Positions 59,838 through 64,000 of a DNA stretch of 64,000 nt are shown here, piece by piece. Numbering within the stretch: the first letter of the stretch is position 1; the number at the start of each line of letters is the position of its first letter. Position numbers and translations under genes: made by a program. Origin of the DNA: CAYMRL01 sp964398985 (GTDB lineage Bacteria > Deinococcota > Deinococci > Deinococcales > Trueperaceae); NCBI GenBank assembly GCA_964398985.1, contig CAYNOS010000005.1, forward strand, positions 25,078 to 89,077, read 5' to 3'. Under the pieces are notes generated by a model, which saw nothing but the letters and a program-made list of their open reading frames with translations, ran no database searches and was not told the DNA's origin.

Positions 59838-61186
59838 GCGTGGCGGGGGGAGCGCTCGGCGGACGTAAGGGCCTCTCGAGACCACCCGTTGCCCTGATCG
59901 TCACCTTGTTCGTTGCCAGCGTCAGCACCGCTGCCGGGGCCGACGCTCCGCCGCAAGTGCCCGCCATCAGCGACCCGACGGTCCTGCTGGCAGCCTTCGA
60001 AGCCGCCTACCAGCCGGCCGATTTCCTGCTGCTCCCTCACTTGGATGCCGACGCGGCGCTGCGCCATGCCCAGTTGCGCACCTCCCCGTCGTTCGGCGTC
60101 TCGGAGCGTTTCGAATGGGAGTACGCCGGCAGCGCCGCTCTGCAAGTCGCGGTGGACGTAGCGGTGCCGCTCTATTCGGCACGCGGGCCGTTGGAGGCGG
60201 CTGCCGCCGAGACCGCGGTGGTCGTCACGGCGCTCGAGTTGGAGCGAGGGCACGCCGGCGCCCGCGGCTCCTTCCTCGGGGACCTCTTCGCCCTCAGCCT
60301 GCTGGGCGAGACGAGAGGCAGCCTCGCCGCCGCGCTGACGGCGGTCGCCGACGCCCATCCCGATCTCGCGCGCGCCGCCACGACGGCGTCCCGGGACGCC
60401 TCGCCCGATCAACAGCCGGTGATCGAGCTCTACGCCGGCTCTCTCGACCTGCTCGAGCACCTGCAGGTCCACCTCGGGCAGCTGCGCTCGCGGATCGCGA
60501 GCGCCACGAAGCTCCCCGAAGCGCAACTGGCGCCTCCGCCGGTAGCCGCGCTCGAAGCGGTGCTCGCCGATGCCCTCCCGGATGAGTGCCTGGTGACCGG
60601 CCCGCTCGAGGTCGCCGCTCACCTGCGTTATCAGCAGTCGCTAGCGGCAGCGAACCTTCAGGCGGCTCCCGACGTCAGGGTGATGTTGAGCCTCTCGGCG
60701 TCGTACTCGACGGCGGCCGGGGCCGCCGGCCGGGCCTCGCTCGGCGCCGAGGTCAGGCTACCGCCAGACTGGCCGTTCGCTGCTCGCGGGGGCTTGGACG
60801 TCGCCAGCGACGGACTCAGCCAGGTCCTCGAGATCCGCTGGCCCCCGTCGCCCGCGCCGGCAGCGAGCCGGCGCTCGCCCGAGGATGACCTGGCAGCGAC
60901 GCTGTCGGCAATCGGCGATGAGCTCGAGTTGGCGCAAGCGGCCGTCGAACGGGCACGCCGGGAGCGCGACCTGGCGGAGGCGCGGGTGTGGTGGTTCGCA
61001 AGGGGCGCCTTCGCTCTGCCGGAGGACGCCGACCTCGGCCAGCTCGCTGAGTTGACGGGCAGCGACTGGCTGGATCCGGTGGCGCGGCTTCGGTTGGCCG
61101 AGTTGCTAGCGCGGCTGGCCTTCGCGGACCTTCAGTCGGCCATGGCGCGCATCGACCGGCTCACCAAGTGTGGTGCAGGGCCGTGA
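59834..61186 (+). CDS. Exported helical protein, possibly TolC-like outer-membrane component
   Basis: A 450-residue protein with signal peptide (IVTLFVASVSTAAGADA). Long helical stretches rich in Ala/Leu/Gln occur (LDLLEHLQVHLGQLRSRIAS, DELELAQAAVERARRERDLA), separated by beta segments with alternating residues (ALQVAVDVAVPLYSARGPLE). This helix-strand-helix layout, and a mention of two halves, fit a diverged TolC/OMF subunit, but the length and lack of a clear tip motif leave doubt. ATG 59834 overlaps the upstream stop and its own stop overlaps the next start. No homologue can be named with confidence. Confidence 0.55.
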   Translation: MSVAGGALGGRKGLSRPPVALIVTLFVASVSTAAGADAPPQVPAISDPTVLLAAFEAAYQPADFLLLPHLDADAALRHAQLRTSPSFGVSERFEWEYAGSAALQVAVDVAVPLYSARGPLEAAAAETAVVVTALELERGHAGARGSFLGDLFALSLLGETRGSLAAALTAVADAHPDLARAATTASRDASPDQQPVIELYAGSLDLLEHLQVHLGQLRSRIASATKLPEAQLAPPPVAALEAVLADALPDECLVTGPLEVAAHLRYQQSLAAANLQAAPDVRVMLSLSASYSTAAGAAGRASLGAEVRLPPDWPFAARGGLDVASDGLSQVLEIRWPPSPAPAASRRSPEDDLAATLSAIGDELELAQAAVERARRERDLAEARVWWFARGAFALPEDADLGQLAELTGSDWLDPVARLRLAELLARLAFADLQSAMARIDRLTKCGAGP

Positions 61187-62340
61187 ACGCCAGAGTCGCG
61201 GTGATCGGCATGGCAGCCGGCTTGGTTGGGGCAGCGGCCGCGGCCTGGTGGCTGGCCGCCGGCAGGCTGCCGCACCCCGCTCTGCTCGCGGCGCCTGCCG
61301 AGCCCACTTCCGCGAGCGGCTTCACGGACGTGCTGCCCGGGGTCTACTTCGGTTGGACGGCAGCGACCGGCGTGCGCCTCCAGTTGCTGGGTCACCCCTG
61401 TCCGGCGCCGGACGCGGCTCGCACGCTCGATCTTGGACTGCCTCCTGACGCTCCCGCCGGCGGCTACACCGGGGCGCTTCCCGCCTGGCTGGCCGCCCCG
61501 GCGGCAACCACGCTCCTCGTGCAAGCGAACGCGGACCTCGGCGTGCCGCTGGAGGTCGGCGTCATGCTACTGACCGGCGACACCCCAGGCCCCGCGGCCG
61601 CCACTGGGGAGAACCTGACCTTCTCGACGGTCACGTTCCAGTGCCTCAGCGGCGCCTCTGGCCGCGCCGCGGTCGGCGCCGGCGAGCTCCAGAGTCTCGC
61701 CACCCTCGCGACTTCGTCCTCGTCACTGCGCGCCTGGGTGCCCGCAGCCAACATCTCCGCGCCGCTGGCGGGCCGGTTGATCCTGCAGAACGCCGGTGGC
61801 GCCGAGGTGCTCCTCGAGTCGGTGGCCTACGCCCCGGCTGACATTGCCACCGGACACGTGGAGGCGGCCGCCGGCGGCCGCGCCCAACTGCTGGTCTGGT
61901 CGGCGATCCTGGACGCGCGGGGCCGCGTCGCCGAGCAGCCCAGTCGAGCGGCGGCGACCACCGGGAGCGAGGCAGCGACGCTCACCGCGCCCACTCCCTG
62001 GGACGCCGGCTACCAGCCCGCGAACGACGAGCGCCGCCTGCGAGTGCGGTCGTCGGCGTCGCTGGGCCTTCGCATCGCCCCGGGCGAGGTCGCGTTGATC
62101 CACTTCAACCAGCGCTCGCTGCGACGCACGTTGCTGCCGCGCCCGGCGGTGCTCTATCCCGTCGTCACCTATCTGGAGGCCGGCTCGCGGCACGCCTTGG
62201 GCGTCGACGCTCCGCTGGTGGGCCTCACCGGAGGCTGGCTGGGACGGCCGCAACGAAGGCCGAGGAGCGGCGGTCGCTTGAGTCGTGCTAGAATCTCTCT
62301 TTGCCGCGTCGTCGCCCGTCAGAGGCTGCGCAGCGTGTGA
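61183..62340 (+). CDS. Exported protein of unknown function, last gene of the C39/Lnt operon
   Basis: A 385-residue protein with an N-terminal membrane helix or uncleaved signal (VIGMAAGLVGAAAAAWWLAA). The mature part is beta-rich with repeating patterns such as LQLLGHPCPAPDAARTLDLG and GRLILQNAGGAEVLLESVAY. The final 35 residues are Arg-rich and unlike the rest; they overlap the promoter of the ribosomal operon at 62286-62294, so the true end could be affected by sequence drift. GTG 61183 overlaps the upstream stop (GTGA). No family recognised. Confidence 0.55.
   Translation: MNARVAVIGMAAGLVGAAAAAWWLAAGRLPHPALLAAPAEPTSASGFTDVLPGVYFGWTAATGVRLQLLGHPCPAPDAARTLDLGLPPDAPAGGYTGALPAWLAAPAATTLLVQANADLGVPLEVGVMLLTGDTPGPAAATGENLTFSTVTFQCLSGASGRAAVGAGELQSLATLATSSSSLRAWVPAANISAPLAGRLILQNAGGAEVLLESVAYAPADIATGHVEAAAGGRAQLLVWSAILDARGRVAEQPSRAAATTGSEAATLTAPTPWDAGYQPANDERRLRVRSSASLGLRIAPGEVALIHFNQRSLRRTLLPRPAVLYPVVTYLEAGSRHALGVDAPLVGLTGGWLGRPQRRPRSGGRLSRARISLCRVVARQRLRSV
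62286..62294 (+). promoter_or_regulatory. Extended -10 promoter of the rpsF operon
   Basis: TGC at 62286-62288 followed by TAGAAT at 62289-62294 forms an extended -10 (TGn-TAnAAT). No -35 lies 17 bp upstream, as is usual for extended -10 promoters. Transcription should start near 62301, right at the base of the P1 helix of the rpsF leader. The promoter is inside the end of the preceding coding frame. Confidence 0.6.
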
Positions 62341-62378
62341 CCCGAGGTCACAGGAACGCGGCCGAACAGGAGGTGTTA
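62303..62378 (+). ncRNA. Structured rpsF leader, candidate S6:S18 autoregulatory RNA
   Basis: GCCGCGT 62303-62309 pairs with ACGCGGC 62356-62362, enclosing TGTGACC 62336-62342 and GGTCACA 62346-62352, a 7-bp hairpin with loop CGA beside a C. The ribosome-binding site AGGAGGTG follows at 62368. In other bacteria, rpsF leaders bind the S6:S18 complex through a CCG-containing element and repress translation; a CCG is present at 62342-62344 in the loop region. Whether it fits the known S6:S18 consensus was not tested. Confidence 0.45.
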
Positions 62379-62735
62379 ATGCCGCAGTACGATCTCAACG
62401 TCATCCTCGACCCCAGCCTCAGCGAACAGCAGGTGCAGGTAGAGAAGGACGCCATCGCCGCGCAGATCCAGCGCGTTGAGGGGGAAGTCATCGAGCTCGA
62501 GGAGTGGGGCATCCGGCGTCTCGCCTACCCGATCCGCAAGGGCAACGAGGGCTACTACCTCATCTACCGCCTGAACCTGACCGGCGAGGCCCCGAAGGCC
62601 ATCGAGGCCGGGCTACGCCTGCGTGACAACGTCATGCGCGTGCTCGCCGTCAGAGACCGGCCCGAGTGGAAGACCAAGAAGGAGCCGAAGGCCAAGCCGG
62701 TCACCGAAGCTGCACCAGCAGCCACCCCGGCCTGA
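62379..62735 (+). CDS. rpsF: 30S ribosomal protein S6
   Basis: A 118-residue S6, which binds with S18 to the 16S rRNA central domain of the 30S subunit. MPQYDLNVILDPSLSEQQVQ opens the alpha-beta fold, WGIRRLAYPIRKGNEGYYLI is the S6 signature, and LRLRDNVMRVLAVRDRPEW follows. The C-terminal extension (KEPKAKPVTEAAPAATPA) is longer than the Thermus S6 (101 residues) but within family range. ATG 62379 has an ideal AGGAGGTG 4 nt upstream. It is the first gene of rpsF-ssb-rpsR-rplI. Confidence 0.97.
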   Translation: MPQYDLNVILDPSLSEQQVQVEKDAIAAQIQRVEGEVIELEEWGIRRLAYPIRKGNEGYYLIYRLNLTGEAPKAIEAGLRLRDNVMRVLAVRDRPEWKTKKEPKAKPVTEAAPAATPA

Positions 62736-62768
62736 GTCAAGCCCTAGGACGAGCGCAAGGAGACCCGC

Positions 62769-63596
62769 GTGGCACGTGGACTCAACAACGTATACCTGGC
62801 AGGCAGCCTGACCAAGGAGCCCGAACTGCGGTACACACCCGCAGGCCTGGCGATCTTGGAGTTGAACCTTGCCGGCAGCGACCACGTGATCGGCGAGGAC
62901 GACCAGCCACGCGAGCTCGCCTGGTACCACCGGGCAACCGTGTTCGGTGCGCAAGCCGAGTCGCTGGCCAGCCAACTCGAGGTCGGCATGCCGGTGCTCG
63001 TCGAGGGCAGGCTCAACTTCCGCTCCTGGGACGCCGAGGGCGGTCAGAAGCGCTCTTCGTTGGACGTCAACGCCCAACGCGTGGAGCCGTTGTCGAGCGG
63101 CACGCGCGGCAGCGAGCCGACGCTGATCGACGCCAAGGGCCAAGCGCGCCTCAAGAACGCGCTCAACCAGGTGATGATCATCGGCAACCTGACCCGCGAC
63201 GCAGAGCTTCGCTACACGCCCAGCGGCAGCGCGGTCACGCGCTTCAGCGTGGCGGTCAACGAGCGCTTCCGTGGTCGCAACGGTGAGGATCAGGAGCGCA
63301 CCCACTACGTCGACGTCAACGTCTGGCGCGAGCTCGCCGAGGCAACCGGCGAACTCAAGCGCGGCGATCCGGTGTTCGTCATCGGTCGCCTGACGAACGA
63401 CTCGTGGACAGACAAGGAAGGCAACCGTAGGTACACCACGCGCATCGAAGGTCAGCGCGTCGAGTACCTGACTCGCGGTCCCGGCAGCGGTGGAGCCGGA
63501 ACCCGTCCCGAGCCTGTCGCTCGGAGCGCCCAGGCGAGACCGTCGAAGCTCGACATCGACGAGGAGTTTCCACCAGAAGAGGACTTACCCTTCTAG
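62769..63596 (+). CDS. ssb: Single-stranded DNA-binding protein with two OB folds
   Basis: A 275-residue SSB with two OB folds: the first from about residue 5 (NNVYLAGSLTKEPELRYTPA) to 110, the second from about 130 (NQVMIIGNLTRDAELRYTPS) to 240. The tail ends in EFPPEEDLPF, the acidic C-terminal tip that recruits replication and repair partners. Most bacteria have one OB fold and form tetramers; two folds per chain and dimerisation are characteristic of the Deinococcus-Thermus lineage. GTG 62769 follows AAGGAG 7 nt upstream. The next start is immediately after the stop. Confidence 0.97.
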   Translation: MARGLNNVYLAGSLTKEPELRYTPAGLAILELNLAGSDHVIGEDDQPRELAWYHRATVFGAQAESLASQLEVGMPVLVEGRLNFRSWDAEGGQKRSSLDVNAQRVEPLSSGTRGSEPTLIDAKGQARLKNALNQVMIIGNLTRDAELRYTPSGSAVTRFSVAVNERFRGRNGEDQERTHYVDVNVWRELAEATGELKRGDPVFVIGRLTNDSWTDKEGNRRYTTRIEGQRVEYLTRGPGSGGAGTRPEPVARSAQARPSKLDIDEEFPPEEDLPF

Positions 63597-63881
63597 ATGG
63601 CACGTGATTCGAGAGACAGAGGCGACAAGCGTCGCGGAGGACGCGCAGGCGGCCGTAGAGGTCGCAGGCCCAAGGTATGCCCGTTCGCCAGTGGTGAGCT
63701 GGAAGTGACGGACTACCACGACGGCCGCATGCTGCGCCGGTTCATCAGCGATACAGGCAAGATCCTGCCGCGTCGTCGTACCGGAGTGAACGCGAAGTAC
63801 CAGCGCAGGTTGGCGTTGACCATCAAACGCGCCCGCGTCCTGGCCATCATCCCCATCACGGAGAAGCTGGTCCGGAAGTGA
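63597..63881 (+). CDS. rpsR: 30S ribosomal protein S18
   Basis: A 94-residue S18, the partner of S6 on the 30S platform. The basic N-terminus (RDKRRGG-rich) is followed by KVCPFASGELEVTDYHDGRM, then FISDTGKILPRRRTGVNAKY and RRLALTIKRARVLAIIPITE, all conserved. It has one cysteine near the usual zinc-ligand position, so it is of the zinc-independent kind. ATG 63597 begins directly after the ssb stop, and the stop overlaps the rplI start (GTGA). Confidence 0.97.
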   Translation: MARDSRDRGDKRRGGRAGGRRGRRPKVCPFASGELEVTDYHDGRMLRRFISDTGKILPRRRTGVNAKYQRRLALTIKRARVLAIIPITEKLVRK

Positions 63882-64000
63882 ACGTCATCCTGCTCGAGCC
63901 GGTCGACACCCTCGGGGAGGCAGGTGCCGTCGTCGTCGTCAAGAACGGCTACGCCCGCAACTGGCTCATCCCGCAGGGTCTGGCCCTGCCGGCCACCAAG
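63878..64000 (+). CDS. rplI: 50S ribosomal protein L9 (N-terminal part, cut by window edge)
   Basis: Only 41 codons are in the window. MNVILLEPVDTLGEAGAVVV followed by KNGYARNWLIPQGLALPATK is the L9 N-terminal domain, which anchors the protein to 23S rRNA. GTG 63878 overlaps the rpsR stop by 4 nt. The rest of the gene lies beyond the right edge. Confidence 0.96.
   Translation, partial: MNVILLEPVDTLGEAGAVVVVKNGYARNWLIPQGLALPATK

Noticed and set aside
1..64000. CRISPR arrays, insertion sequences, prophage, tRNA and rRNA genes
   Set aside because: No regularly spaced repeats, transposase motifs, integrase, phage proteins or cloverleaf structures with CCA ends were seen.

Overview
The window is GC-rich and densely coded on both strands. 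It most likely comes from a Deinococcota chromosome, probably close to Truepera. The best clue is the ssb gene at the right end: it encodes two tandem OB folds, the Deinococcus-Thermus form, inside the order rpsF-ssb-rpsR-rplI. Several genes have a -10 hexamer only 5-6 nt before the start codon (leaderless transcription), which is also common in that phylum. The assignment is inferred; no rRNA is present.

Positions 1-24730 are a surface-polysaccharide locus. It holds seven glycosyltransferases of GT2/GT4 type, a Wzy/WaaL-like membrane protein, a UDP-HexNAc 6-dehydrogenase, a UDP-uronate epimerase, a DegT aminotransferase, a PglC-like phosphoglycosyl transferase, a hexapeptide acyltransferase, a PglK/MsbA-like ABC flippase, a CapD/PglF-like 4,6-dehydratase, a Wzz-like protein with a degenerate kinase domain and a second sugar epimerase. 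Two paralogous helical-toroid lipoproteins lie inside it. The first has a roughly 350-nt structured leader with mutually exclusive helices, behind a promoter with four PhoB-like direct repeats.

Positions 24716-28246 hold small unlinked genes: a possible gene remnant, a MOSC protein, a CsbD-like stress protein and a secreted Ig-like/metallophosphoesterase lipoprotein.

Positions 44551-28253 (minus strand) form one 16-kb glycan-catabolic operon whose genes mostly overlap by 1-4 nt. The order is solute-binding protein, two permeases (no ATPase), helical glycosidase-like protein, ROK kinase (apparent CTG start), GH78 alpha-L-rhamnosidase, a beta-propeller protein, a PMI-like fusion, a GntR regulator, SDR, an enolase-superfamily dehydratase and an MBL hydrolase. 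A TTGACA-N17-GATACT promoter is followed at once by an array of palindromic operators, probably bound by the GntR protein.

Positions 44597-55947 hold two hydrolases, a very large G8-domain/beta-helix lipoprotein resembling animal CEMIP/TMEM2, a DapA-family aldolase, a CinA-NMNAT fusion, an aldo/keto reductase, an EEP-family phosphatase and a P1B-4 metal exporter.

Positions 56063-62340 form a compact secretion operon and are the best candidate for a new system. It encodes a membrane-anchored stand-alone C39 peptidase, an Lnt-family N-acyltransferase, a protein carrying both a Sec signal and a double-glycine leader followed directly by Cys, and three unrecognised exported proteins. The window ends in the ribosomal operon rpsF-ssb-rpsR-rplI, which has a structured leader that may bind S6:S18.
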